Positions 1-10,172 of a stretch of 64,000 bases of DNA are shown here, in pieces. Positions within the stretch are counted from its first letter, which is position 1; each line of letters opens with the position of its first letter. Under the pieces are notes generated by a model. That model saw only the letters and a program-made list of their open reading frames with translations, had not been told where the DNA came from and did not search any database. The stretch comes from Arabidopsis thaliana (taxonomy: Eukaryota > Streptophyta > Magnoliopsida > Brassicales > Brassicaceae): contig NC_003070.9 in assembly GCF_000001735.4 (NCBI RefSeq), positions 28,629,971 to 28,693,970 of the forward strand, read 5' to 3'. A program made the position numbers and the translations under genes.

Positions 1-229
1 CCGATGATGTTCTTGTTTATATTACTCAGTGCCCTTCTTGTCTGTCCATTCGTCGGAATTACCTTTCCTCCACGTAAACCCCCTAACATTGGCAAAATCA
101 TCTTTTTAGTTAATCAAACAAAAGATTGATTTTTGATTAAATGGGTCTTCTTGTTTTTAATTCTGATCTACCTTGTTGTCGATTCATCGGTCCAATGACT
201 CCGTGTCTGTTCTCATCCGATCCACCCAT
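1..229 (-). CDS. CYCB2;4: B2-type cyclin, N-terminal part (cut by window edge)
   Basis: Only the amino terminus is present. Exon 1 runs 229-172 and begins MGGSDENRHGVIGP. A GT-AG intron occupies 171-83. Exon 2 starts at 82 and leaves the window, encoding GGLRGGKVIPTNGQTRRAL. The motif TRRALSNINKNIIG is typical of plant B2 cyclin N termini, which are regulatory and precede the destruction-box region and the two cyclin folds; those lie outside the window. B-type cyclins bind CDKs and drive the G2/M transition in the nucleus. I recall this as CYCB2;4 (At1g76310); its duplicate CYCB2;3 is the alternative. The upstream region at 690-1080 carries mitosis-specific activator elements, which fits G2/M expression. 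The split Gly codon at the exon junction keeps the frame open. Confidence 0.85.
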
Positions 230-690
230 TATTATCTTCCGTATCTGAGAATCGCAGAAACACTCGCATATTAACAATCCGAATTAAAAATTGGGTCTTG
301 AATCCGATTTGAGAATCTAAAAGACTCGACGATCAAGAACAAGATGTACTCTCTTAAACCCATATGAAATCAACACTAAAGTATTTACCTTGAAGCTTTC
401 AACGAAACTATTAACCTCTCTCTATCTCTATCTCTCTGTCAGAACTCAGAAGCAAAATCCCATAACAGCAAACACAAATCAACCTCTGGCTCTCTTCAAT
501 GATCTTCAAGAGTCTCTCTCTTTATCTTCTTTCTCTCACAACGAAAACAAAATTGAAGAAAAAGTGGTAAAAGAGACTGTAGAGAGAGTAATCAAAGATT
601 TCGAAGACGTGAAGAGCGGATATATGTCTGCAACACACCAAAAAAAAAATGTTGTTTTACGAATCGTTATCTTTTTTTCCCCTTTTTAGA

Positions 691-774
691 ATCAACGGCT
701 AGTTAATCTTAACCGTTGGATACAACCTCAGAAAAAAAACCTAATGGAAAAAGAGAATAGGAGCCCAACGGCTA
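691..774 (-). promoter_or_regulatory. Mitosis-specific activator (MSA) cluster
   Basis: Three AACGG cores lie within 84 bases. Two match the MSA consensus YCYAACGGYYA at all 11 positions: 710-720 on the minus strand (TCCAACGGTTA) and 764-774 on the plus strand (CCCAACGGCTA). A third core at 694-698 matches in its core and 3' half only. MSA elements bind three-repeat MYB (MYB3R) proteins and confer G2/M transcription on B-type cyclins. The cluster lies about 460-545 bases upstream of the cyclin start codon. A weaker copy sits at 1070-1080. Confidence 0.75.
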
Positions 775-1273
775 TATTTGTAACCATGTGCGTTTTTCAA
801 ATTTGGCTTATTTTCTTCGTTATTACTTATTACTACCACGCTCAAGTCTCAAAGGTCCAATGGTCAATGTTTTATTTCAATGTCACCGACCACCAACCGC
901 TTCCTCATTATTAAGCCAATCTAAATATTAATACCAGTCGATTTGACCCCAAAACAAAAAACAAAACTTAGACCACATTATTATTAACCCAATCTGATAA
1001 ATTTTAATTTTACCCGATTCTGATTTTTAATACTCAAGCTAGTAGATGATTTAAATCTTTAAACCTTAGACTAACGGCTCTTCGCCTTTTTGCTTTTTCC
1101 TCTTTACATCTTTTTCTCCAGTAGCTTTGTTAGTCAACACATTTTCCAAAAAGGTTGAAAATAAGTCAAAGTACAAACTGAATTACCCAATACGGCCCAA
1201 TATCCTGATTAGAGAGTTAGGCCCAATATATCATCAGATTTGCAATCGCAAGTCTCTTTCAACTTCTCGTCGA

Positions 1274-1345
1274 ATGTTATACTCTCCTCAGAGTTTCTCC
1301 GGATCTTTCAAAAACAATTCCGGTGAAGATGAATCAGTTCTGTGA
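1274..1345 (+). promoter_or_regulatory. Upstream ORF in the FRS4 leader
   Basis: A 23-codon frame starting with ATG at 1274 ends 88 bases before the FRS4 start at 1434. A second, overlapping frame of seven codons starts at 1329. If transcription starts before 1274, both would precede the main start and could lower FRS4 translation. The transcription start is not visible in the sequence. Confidence 0.35.
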
Positions 1346-1433
1346 TTCGTGATTTATGTTACTCAATCGATTTCTCATGTTATAGTCACCGATCTGTATC
1401 GAAATTTTGGTGTGGATTCATCAAGCTTCTCAA

Positions 1434-3916
1434 ATGGAGTTCGAGACTCACGAAGATGCGTATTTGTTCTACAAAGACTACGCCAAGTCCGTTGGTTTCG
1501 GAACTGCGAAATTAAGCAGCCGAAGATCAAGAGCTTCAAAGGAATTCATCGATGCCAAATTCTCCTGCATACGCTACGGAAGCAAACAACAATCCGATGA
1601 CGCGATAAACCCTAGAGCTTCTCCTAAGATCGGATGCAAAGCAAGTATGCATGTAAAACGAAGACCAGATGGGAAATGGTACGTTTACAGTTTCGTCAAG
1701 GAGCATAATCACGATCTTTTACCAGAGCAAGCTCATTATTTCCGGAGCCATAGAAACACAGAGCTTGTGAAATCCAACGATTCTCGTCTCAGGAGGAAGA
1801 AGAACACTCCGTTGACTGATTGTAAACATCTCAGTGCTTATCATGATCTTGATTTTATAGATGGTTATATGAGGAATCAACATGATAAAGGACGGAGACT
1901 TGTTCTTGATACTGGTGATGCAGAGATTTTGCTTGAGTTTCTTATGCGTATGCAAGAAGAGAATCCCAAGTTTTTTTTCGCTGTTGATTTCAGTGAAGAT
2001 CATCTTCTGAGGAATGTGTTCTGGGTTGATGCTAAAGGGATTGAAGATTACAAAAGTTTCAGTGATGTGGTTTCTTTTGAGACGTCTTATTTCGTGAGTA
2101 AGTATAAAGTACCACTAGTTCTTTTTGTTGGAGTTAATCATCATGTACAACCTGTGTTGCTTGGGTGTGGATTGCTTGCAGATGATACTGTTTACACTTA
2201 TGTTTGGTTGATGCAATCTTGGTTAGTGGCTATGGGTGGTCAAAAACCTAAAGTTATGCTTACTGACCAAAACAATGCTATTAAAGCTGCAATCGCTGCG
2301 GTTTTACCGGAAACTCGCCATTGTTATTGCTTGTGGCATGTGTTGGACCAGCTTCCTAGGAATCTGGACTATTGGAGTATGTGGCAAGACACTTTTATGA
2401 AGAAGTTGTTCAAATGTATATACAGGTCATGGTCTGAGGAGGAATTCGATAGGAGGTGGTTGAAGCTGATAGACAAGTTTCATCTTAGAGATGTTCCGTG
2501 GATGCGGTCTTTGTATGAGGAACGTAAGTTCTGGGCACCTACTTTTATGAGGGGAATAACATTTGCGGGGTTATCTATGCGTTGTCGTTCAGAAAGTGTG
2601 AATTCTTTGTTTGATAGGTATGTTCACCCTGAAACCTCACTTAAGGAGTTCTTAGAAGGATATGGGCTAATGCTAGAAGATAGGTATGAAGAGGAAGCTA
2701 AAGCAGATTTTGATGCTTGGCATGAAGCACCTGAGTTGAAATCTCCATCACCTTTTGAGAAGCAGATGTTACTTGTATACTCCCATGAAATATTCAGGAG
2801 ATTCCAACTTGAGGTTCTGGGTGCTGCTGCTTGTCACCTTACGAAGGAGAGTGAGGAAGGAACAACTTACAGTGTTAAGGACTTTGACGACGAACAGAAG
2901 TATTTGGTGGATTGGGATGAATTTAAGTCAGATATTTACTGCTCTTGCCGTTCCTTTGAGTACAAGGGATATCTCTGTAGACACGCAATTGTTGTCCTCC
3001 AAATGTCGGGTGTTTTCACCATTCCGATAAACTATGTGTTGCAAAGATGGACAAATGCAGCTAGAAACAGACATCAGATCAGCAGAAACCTTGAACTTGT
3101 GCAGTCTAATATCCGCCGTTTCAATGATCTATGCCGCCGAGCCATTATATTGGGAGAAGAAGGATCTCTATCCCAAGAAAGTTATGACATCGCCATGTTT
3201 GCAATGAAAGAAGCTTTTAAGCAATGTGCTGTTACGATTAATACCATCAAACATCCCGCCAGGTGTGAAGAAGCTGCAATTCAAGCAGGAGATCCTGTCC
3301 AGGAAGAAAATCAATATGGATCCACATCGACACAGATTGGACCCGAACCTAACATACATGCAGGCAATGTTCCATGGCAAGCTGAAACCAGAAGGGAGAA
3401 GAGAAGTAGCCTAAACAATACATCTAAAAAGGCAAAGGTTCACTAGCATTTTCTACTATGCTGTCAAAATCATCGATTAATCTTTTATGGGTACTCAATA
3501 GGCTATAATATCATACATATGGCCAAAAGACAAACAACCATCTCTGCTAAGCTGTCATAGCCTGATGATGTGATGCGTAACTTTGTTTATGATTGATCTT
3601 TCTTCACTTGTGCAGCATGTGGCTCAATCTGAAACTGTTGGTGAGGGAAGCCAAGAAGGATTTCAACATGTGGTATGTTTGATTTTTCTATCTGCATCCC
3701 GAATGCAAACCACTCAGTGACATTTGGTGAACTTGTACGTTTCATATGGTTAAGTGTTCTGATCGTTGTCAATTACAGGCTGATCCAAGACAGTCACAGG
3801 CGGTATTGGCAGGGCAATTTCACAACACAATGCCAGGAGTATTCCAAAACTTAATTAACACGAACTTCCAAAACATTCCGGCTACAAATATGCACCAGAA
3901 CAATCCCCCTGGGTGA
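1434..3916 (+). CDS. FRS4: FAR1-related sequence 4, MULE-derived transcription factor
   Basis: Exons 1434-3437, 3616-3672 and 3779-3916 give 732 residues, the length I recall for FRS4 (At1g76320). The N-terminal FAR1 zinc finger (WRKY-GCM1 type) shows Cys45, Cys68, His91 and His93. The central domain derives from a Mutator-like transposase; DDE-aligned acids are Glu216 (in FETSY), Asp278 (in MLTDQN) and Glu387. A SWIM zinc finger follows (CSCRSFEYKGYLCRH, residues 503-517). Family members FHY3 and FAR1 are nuclear activators in phytochrome A signalling; the role of FRS4 is less defined. The ATG at 1434 opens the FAR1 domain and is the first in-frame ATG. The first intron uses a weak donor (AAG|GTTCAC). 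If it is retained, translation stops at 3446 and yields a 670-residue form lacking the Gln/Asn-rich tail. Confidence 0.93.
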
Positions 3917-4721
3917 ACTCGGTAAAAAAACCACTGCCAACAAGCTTGATAACTTCTTTGTGTGTAATATATTAGGGATCTCCTACTCAACTAATTTATC
4001 GCTTCTTCTTTGGTTCCACTTGTTGTTAGGATAAGTTAATAGAGTAAATGGTGTATCTTTTGATTGACTATTCCGTGTAAAGGTATGGTTGGCATCTGTT
4101 TGAAAGCTAACTAATTGGTCATGCTTGGAAAATGCAAGCAGTGTGAGAAAGCTCATGAACAATTTCAAGGGCCATGATCAGTGTGGGTGTAGAAACAAGA
4201 CTGGCCGGTTCAAAGAGGCATTTTAATTCTTAACATTATTGAAACAACAACTCATTACTCTATCTATCTTCATCAAGTCATGTCTTCAGGTTCTTACCTA
4301 CTACTGCTATGTGTTGTCAGGCTCTGTTTTCTCCTGATCTTTTGAACCTTTAAGGAAGAGAAATGGTGGCATGAGATTGAGAGATTCCATGTAAACATGT
4401 AAAGGGTTTCCTTTTTAGCTTAAGGCATAAAAAACAGGCTTCTGGTTTTGCAGAGAGAGAATTTTTTGGTGATCTCGACCGAACTATCCCTATGACTTTT
4501 ATATCCAATGAATTTGAATTAGCCTGTTATTGATACTTGTGACAATCTTCAACGCATTAGATTTGCTAATATCATTATTCGTGATTCTTCTACTATGTGA
4601 TTGGCCTCAACGAAATATTACAATCTTCTTAAGCTACGAACGATTAAGATTAGTTTTTGACTTTTTCCAAATTTACGTTTGGTGCTAATATTATGAGTAT
4701 GTTTCAAAGATTTAACAAGTT
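3917..4721. other. FRS4 3' region and intergenic spacer
   Basis: This is 0.8 kb of AT-rich sequence holding the FRS4 3' untranslated region and the upstream flank of the tRNA gene. I see no coding sequence or mobile element. Confidence 0.6.
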
Positions 4722-4803
4722 GTCAATATGTCCGAGTGGTTAAGGAGATAGACTTGAAATCTATTGGGCTTCGCCCGCGCAGGTTCGAACCCTGCTGTTG
4801 ACG
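4722..4803 (+). tRNA. tRNA-Ser (UGA anticodon)
   Basis: This 82-nt cloverleaf has acceptor stem GTCAATA pairing with TGTTGAC (one G-T pair) and discriminator G at 4803. The anticodon stem ATAGA/TCTAT encloses the loop CTTGAAA with anticodon TGA at 4755-4757. The long variable arm (TGGGCTTCGCCCG) is typical of serine tRNA, and the T-arm is GCAGG-TTCGAAC-CCTGC. There is no intron and no encoded CCA, as expected for a plant nuclear gene. The T run from 4806 (TTTTTTT) would end RNA polymerase III transcription. The tRNA reads UCA and related UCN serine codons. Confidence 0.97.
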
Positions 4804-5217
4804 ATATTTTTTTAAATTTTCATTTTTTAGGCTCAAAATCGAATACTCTCATCTTACTTTTGGTTCTCTCATAGTTTAGCGTACCAGCACTTACCAAGAT
4901 TAGATGGACTCTCAAACAAATATTTTTTTGAACTTCCTTAACTTTTACCTGGTAACAGATCTCAACACAAAGAGGAAACACATAAGAATTCTTCATTCGC
5001 ATATAAATCTGAATCGGGTACAAGAAAAATATCCAAACACATCAAAATGTAAAGAAGAAATCGATATTGTTCAACTACTGGATCAGGAACGAAGTACTCT
5101 TACCTCTAAATACAAAAGAATTTCATAACCACTAAGTACAATGTAGTTCTATACTTGGAAACTAAATCGTATCAGTACCGAAGAAACTCCAGCCACTGTA
5201 AGCTCCAACCACTATGA
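4804..5217. other. Spacer between tRNA-Ser and GONST3 3' end
   Basis: This 0.4-kb region holds the T-rich Pol III terminator at its left edge and probably the GONST3 3' untranslated region on the minus strand. Open frames here on both strands show no recognisable family. Confidence 0.6.
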
Positions 5218-6336
5218 TCATAGTTTCTCTTCTGATTTCAGAGTTTCCTTTATATCGACGCTGTTACTCTCCTTGTTCTCCTGCATTTCAAGAAGTTTCT
5301 CTTGTTCCTCGTCTTGCTCTTGCGGTTTAGCTTCTTGTGTAGCATTCGGTTTCTTGATGGTAGACTGTTGATACATGACTCCACCAAACATACAAACCAA
5401 GAGCCCCAAGGTTCCAACAAACGTTGAATGTTTATCCCACACCATCAAATTGATCACCACTGTCAACAGCTTGTTCACAATTCCAAGAACGGTGAACCCC
5501 GTTGCAGAAATGGCCCGACGACATGAGAACCCGAAGAAAGAGATAGCCAAGCCAAAAAGACACGATAAACCCACGGGTAAAACCACTTGCAACGAGTACC
5601 AATCAGTCTCGTCAGTGATTTCATGCTTTATCTTCTTTAACTCTCCCATTATAAGCAGCTCAAGGGGAAACAAAAGCAGAGCCTCAAGGTTATTGTAGAG
5701 AACAAGTCCCCAAGTGTTCAAGCCAATCGTCATAACCACATGCTTGATGTAAACAAAGTCTATAGTCATACTCACCAGATACGCAAGAGCCCAGCTATAA
5801 GCTGCGATTGTAAACTGATAATCCGTGAAAACGTAAAGCAAACTTCCACCAAATATAGTAGCCAAAGATCCCCACGTTTTAACAGATGGCCATGGCTGAT
5901 GCAAGAAAAGCGTTTCCCCAATGGCAACGAAAATCGGAACAGCAGAGCGAAACACGATGAAAGTATCGACATTGGCGTGGAGGAGAAGCTCACTGTTGGT
6001 AAACAGAGACAAGTAGAATATCATAGCTGCGGGAAGAAACCGCCACATGGTCAATAGATTAAGCGAATCATGCTCAATTAGCTTCATCTGAGCACAAAGC
6101 AAGACACCAGCTGCACTTGTAAAGTACTGCATCGCGGTCAATGCGCCGGGGTAAGGAAACTTCATGATTGCCCATTTGTTGATGATTGAGAGAAGAGAAG
6201 CTGAGAGACAGTAACCAGCAGCTACACCATAGACAGAAGCTTGACGAAGAAAAACACTATACCAAGTCTCTGGGCTTGGTTCTGGAACATTCTTAACCTC
6301 GATTACAGTTCCATTTTCCTCATCATTCGTCGACAT
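5218..6336 (-). CDS. GONST3: Golgi nucleotide-sugar transporter (GDP-sugar type)
   Basis: A single uninterrupted coding exon encodes 372 residues, the family's usual length, starting MSTNDEENG. About ten hydrophobic segments span residues 40-330 and define the drug/metabolite transporter (NST/TPT) fold. The late-helix motif FTVLGIVNKLL occupies the place of the GALNK-type nucleotide-sugar motif of GONST proteins. The C terminus is a charged cytosolic tail rich in Glu, Lys and Gln. GONST3 (At1g76340) was later described as GGLT1, the Golgi GDP-L-galactose transporter needed to complete rhamnogalacturonan II side chains. A frame extension upstream of the ATG lacks another ATG. A splice donor at 6637 (AAGAG|GTAAGC) indicates a 5'-UTR intron. 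Confidence 0.92.
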   Translation of the reverse strand: MSTNDEENGTVIEVKNVPEPSPETWYSVFLRQASVYGVAAGYCLSASLLSIINKWAIMKFPYPGALTAMQYFTSAAGVLLCAQMKLIEHDSLNLLTMWRFLPAAMIFYLSLFTNSELLLHANVDTFIVFRSAVPIFVAIGETLFLHQPWPSVKTWGSLATIFGGSLLYVFTDYQFTIAAYSWALAYLVSMTIDFVYIKHVVMTIGLNTWGLVLYNNLEALLLFPLELLIMGELKKIKHEITDETDWYSLQVVLPVGLSCLFGLAISFFGFSCRRAISATGFTVLGIVNKLLTVVINLMVWDKHSTFVGTLGLLVCMFGGVMYQQSTIKKPNATQEAKPQEQDEEQEKLLEMQENKESNSVDIKETLKSEEKL

Positions 6337-6774
6337 TTCAAATGAAAGCACAGACGAAAGATCGGATTTTTACACTCAGTGACTCATTAGCTTTCGACTT
6401 GAAACTCAAAATTGCTTCAAATTAGAGCCGATTCTGGAAGTATTCAAGCTCTGCGAGCACACATGAATGTAAAAATTAGGGGTTCTACATGAAAACGATG
6501 AAATCGATCGCAACAATTAGATCCTGGGTGATTACGATTAGATCTCATAAATCTAGCTAAAGTTCCTACAAGACTACAAGAGGGTGGTTCATCAATCGCT
6601 GAAACAATTATCTAAGAGGAGAATGAAAGAAGCTTACCTCTTAGGAGATTGCGAGAGATAGAAGAAACGCGTCGCGGAAGAAGAACAGAGAGCGAAGCTT
6701 CTTCTTTAGAAGTTAAATCCACCGTGAAGCTGTATTATTTAGGGTTAAACTGTTTAAGAGTGTTCACTTACTTG

Positions 6775-6782
6775 TATATATA
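6775..6782 (-). promoter_or_regulatory. Probable TATA box of GONST3
   Basis: TATATATA lies on the minus strand about 140 bases upstream of the GONST3 5'-UTR donor at 6637. Its position fits a transcription start near 6745. Confidence 0.45.
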
Positions 6783-9700
6783 AGAGAATATTATAAACGT
6801 AGGAAACAAAAAACAATGGATTTGCTAATAAATTTATTGATGTTATTATTATGCAAGTATAGTGAGATTAGTGACAACAAAAGAGTGATATGTATCACAA
6901 ATTTGTGCAAATCCAGTTTTCCACTCTTCTATGAAGCACATCAAATACATTAGGCTGTGTGTATCACTCACTATATGTATGCATATACTTTACCTAATGA
7001 ATATCATTCAAATTGTACTAATCTCTATATTAAATGCAATTATGCAAACAAGTAGTTACTCACAAGTTGAGCAAGGTACAAGTTTAAGTTGAAGAGACAA
7101 TTAAATAACAATAATTATAAATAATTACATTGGACCTTTTAAATGTTGACCAAGTGGTTTCTTGGCTTCTGCTAGTCGGATTTTGCACATGAATGAGGAG
7201 GTGGTAACTAAACCAGAGCCATGTGTCTGTCACGCACGAGATCCAAAGCATCTTGTGATCTCTTTCACTCTTACTGGTCAAGTGGTCATAGGTAACTAGG
7301 TAAGAGAGACTTAGAAAAAGCGTTGTTGTTTCCTCAAATATTGCTCTATGAGTATGAGTGTTCCATTTCAACAGATTAATTATATAAACGTAATAAAAAA
7401 AGTCCTTTTTCTCTTATTACGGGCTTGAATCGCTTGATTGATTGGCATTGCTTCTATGCGTTGTTACTGTCTGTGTTTGCGATACGCTCTTACGTCTTGT
7501 GTTTGTAAACTATGCACAATTAGCCAATTTTTAATAATTAATCGACTAGTGGTGAATATAAAATCTGCTTATAGGTACAGTTGATGAGCTTTGGGTGTAG
7601 TTTACAAAATCTTAGATCCGTCTTTGGGAAAATTCATATTAATGATGGCTATATCAAGTTGGCTTCGCTTTGATTACATATCAAGGAAAACCTTTAGGAT
7701 GTGTATTGATTAAAGTTAATAACCATTCACTATACTTTCATGTTGGTCATTGCTAAACGCTTAAGTGGCAAAGGATCACTAGTTTTCTACGATATTAAAA
7801 CCTAATATAGATTTTCGTCTGTAATTTATCCGATTACAAAAAAAAAGAAGAAGATGAAAGTGAATCACTCCATAGGTTTACCAACCAAGATAATGTCAGC
7901 TATATCAATTTGCGTGTGACAAGACAACAAAACTAGAAACTCTTTACCTAAGGTATGACGTGTGGAATTATCACAACTTGCTGAAAGATTATTCATTATT
8001 CGACCAATCTTCTAACTTTTTTCTTTTTAAACAAAACTTTATTGGTTAATACCAAATCAGAGAAGAGATTCCCATGGCAAGGAAGAATAACTTTTTTTTT
8101 TTTTTAATAGTCGGAGTCTTCTTCCATACATGTTATGTCAAAGTTTATTGTTCCTTTCAATATTCAATCATAAACTTACTTACGTCTGCTATTTATTGCT
8201 AAAAAAAAAGGTTTTTCTAAATTCAGTTCATCTAAATAAACAAATAGTAAGATGGTAACAATTGAAAAAAAAAGATTGTCTAGGGGGAAGAACAAAAACT
8301 AAGACGAGTTGCATTTTGCTTCTTCGCAAATGCAAGTTGCAACAATAAAAAATCATCTTAACCTCTCGCAAACCACATTTTTAGAGGCTAAAGATTTGAC
8401 AGGTAAGATTCATATGTCATTTGGCTTGTTATAAAATGGTGAACACTAAGCCCTTTTTTCTTCAACTCTTTATGTTTTTCTAGACAGTGACCAAAACCTC
8501 AAAACATTGTAGACCACTACGAAACGGATTAATCAGTTTTGACACTTCTTCTACTACATATACGTGAATGATTTTACAAGTTTCTTGAAGATGACTAAAA
8601 GAGTCACACATCTCCACGGGGCTGAGTGGGACACACATTGCCCACCATTTCTATTACAAAGTATCTTTTAATCCAATAGGACAAACGCTGACCAAAAAAA
8701 AAAAAAACCAATAGGGACAAACAAAAAAATTGAACTCCTATTGATTTTTATTTTACCAATGGGGGAAAAGCAAAACCTACTCCCCAACTTGCTCCATCAA
8801 TTATTAATTTTCTCTTAAAACTTTTTTCTTTAGCAACTTTTAAGTTAAGTAATTATTACTTGACATCTTCTCTTTAACTATGCGTTTAGAATCTTTCTTT
8901 GTATTTAACAACTATCAAATAGTTCTCCTTTCGAGGGTGTACACATGGAGGACTAATCAGATCATTTTATGTAAACAATGGGAGAAAATACACCCTCTCT
9001 TTCCAATATCGTTGGGTTTACAATGTAACGTATCAAATTAAAAGCAAGTAATTAACAAAGTCAGCGGCGAAAATTCAACTTTTATATTCATTTTTTTTAT
9101 AACCCTTATTAATTTGTCAACTCTACTTGGTCCCTTTATTATTGGCTCCAAAACTCTGCCTAATAAATTATATTGATTCCAAATCAAAGGCATTTTTTAA
9201 TAATGATTAGTGCTAATTGCTGATATTTTCTGACTTCTTACATAGAAATATCTTTTTTTTAAAGACTACATGTTGAGAAATTCGCTGCCCAAAATTCTCA
9301 AAAAAAAAAGAAATGGAAAAAATAATAAAATCTCTTTTTCTCTTACTCTAGAATATGGGAATCTCCGTCCTCCAACACCCACGCAGCCTGGAACAGAGAC
9401 AGTCTTTGTTCTGTTGTGAAGAAATACTCTAAAGAAACCAAACAATTTATTAGTTTTACAAATAAAAAAAAGTAATAATTGAAGGGTTCTTTTTTTCCCG
9501 ATGCATATATGAGATAACGATGCCTCAAAATATGATTTTTTTTTCTTCCTCTTGGTGTATGGTAATTTATGAGGAAGAGAGGTACACATTACCTTACTTG
9601 TTCACCAGGAACATACCCATCAAAGAGACATATCTTTACAGCTTTATTTTCCCTCAGATTTGGGGTTCTTCTTTCAACTGTTTCTCCTGTCTCTCACAAG

Positions 9701-10145
9701 ACAAGTGGTCTTTTGGGAATCTTCAATTAAAAAGGATAAAACCATTTAAAACCTACTTCAAGAATCTTCCGAGAATCTGACGTCTTTTTTTGTGAGTTTT
9801 CGTTTCTATTTTTTTTTTTTCCCATTTCTGAACTTCAAAAGTCTCATCTTTTTTGTTAATCAGGAATCAGATTAGTGTTAAAAAATATTCCTTCTTTGAT
9901 TGGTGTTAAATCAGTATCTCTTAACCCACAAGAGATTAGGGTATATTTAACCAACTTGTAAGAATCAACCTTAAAAAGAAAAGTTAGGGCTTTTCACTAA
10001 TCTTGATTCTCAGTTTCTTTTCTATTACAAGATTTTTGCTTTGATTTGATTCTCTTCCTGAAATGTGTGGTTCTTTTTCTGTTCTGTTCTGTTTCATCTT
10101 AATTTGTTTGGGGTTTGGTGAAAAATGGATACTTTGTTTTTTCAG
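6783..10145. other. Divergent intergenic region, GONST3 to NLP5
   Basis: This 3.4-kb AT-rich stretch has no supportable protein gene. It holds the GONST3 promoter at the left edge, and the NLP5 promoter and probable spliced 5' leader at the right. The leader's last intron seems to end at TTTTTTCAG, 10137-10145. A 14-base direct repeat flanking an A13 tract lies at 8674-8722. Open frames at 7084-7371, 9266-9589 and 9520-9780 have low-complexity or hydrophobic composition and no recognised family. Confidence 0.6.
8674..8722 (+). repeat. Direct repeats flanking an A13 tract
   Basis: CCAATAGGACAAAC (8674-8687) recurs as CCAATAGGGACAAAC (8708-8722), differing by one inserted G. Between them are GCTGACC and thirteen A residues. 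It is a small insert bounded by a probable target duplication. Confidence 0.75.
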
Positions 10146-10160
10146 ATGTGGCTTCATTGA
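10146..10160 (+). promoter_or_regulatory. Minimal upstream ORF before NLP5
   Basis: ATG TGG CTT CAT TGA (Met-Trp-Leu-His-stop) begins at the first base after the apparent 5'-UTR acceptor and ends 12 bases before the NLP5 ATG. If included in the mRNA it could tune translation. The transcript structure is inferred. Confidence 0.4.
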
Positions 10161-10172
10161 TTTGAGTGAGCT

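Larger units (their letters stand above)
230..1433. other. Divergent intergenic region, cyclin and FRS4 promoters
   Basis: This 1.2-kb stretch lies between the cyclin start (minus) and the FRS4 start (plus), so it serves as promoter and leader for both. The first 400 bases contain pyrimidine-rich leader-like sequence for the cyclin. The middle holds MSA elements. The FRS4-proximal end holds two GGCCCA (site II, TGGGCY-type) motifs at 1194-1199 and 1220-1225 and short upstream reading frames. Open frames at 390-689 and 1127-1345 lack any family resemblance. Confidence 0.7.

Noticed and set aside
390..689. 99-codon plus-strand frame upstream of FRS4
   Set aside because: It starts without a clear ATG context, is Ser/Leu-rich from CT-rich leader sequence, and lies in the cyclin promoter/leader on the other strand.
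9266..9780. Overlapping frames on both strands before NLP5
   Set aside because: Composition is Phe/Leu/Lys-rich from T- and A-runs, no family match, and the region fits an NLP5 leader.
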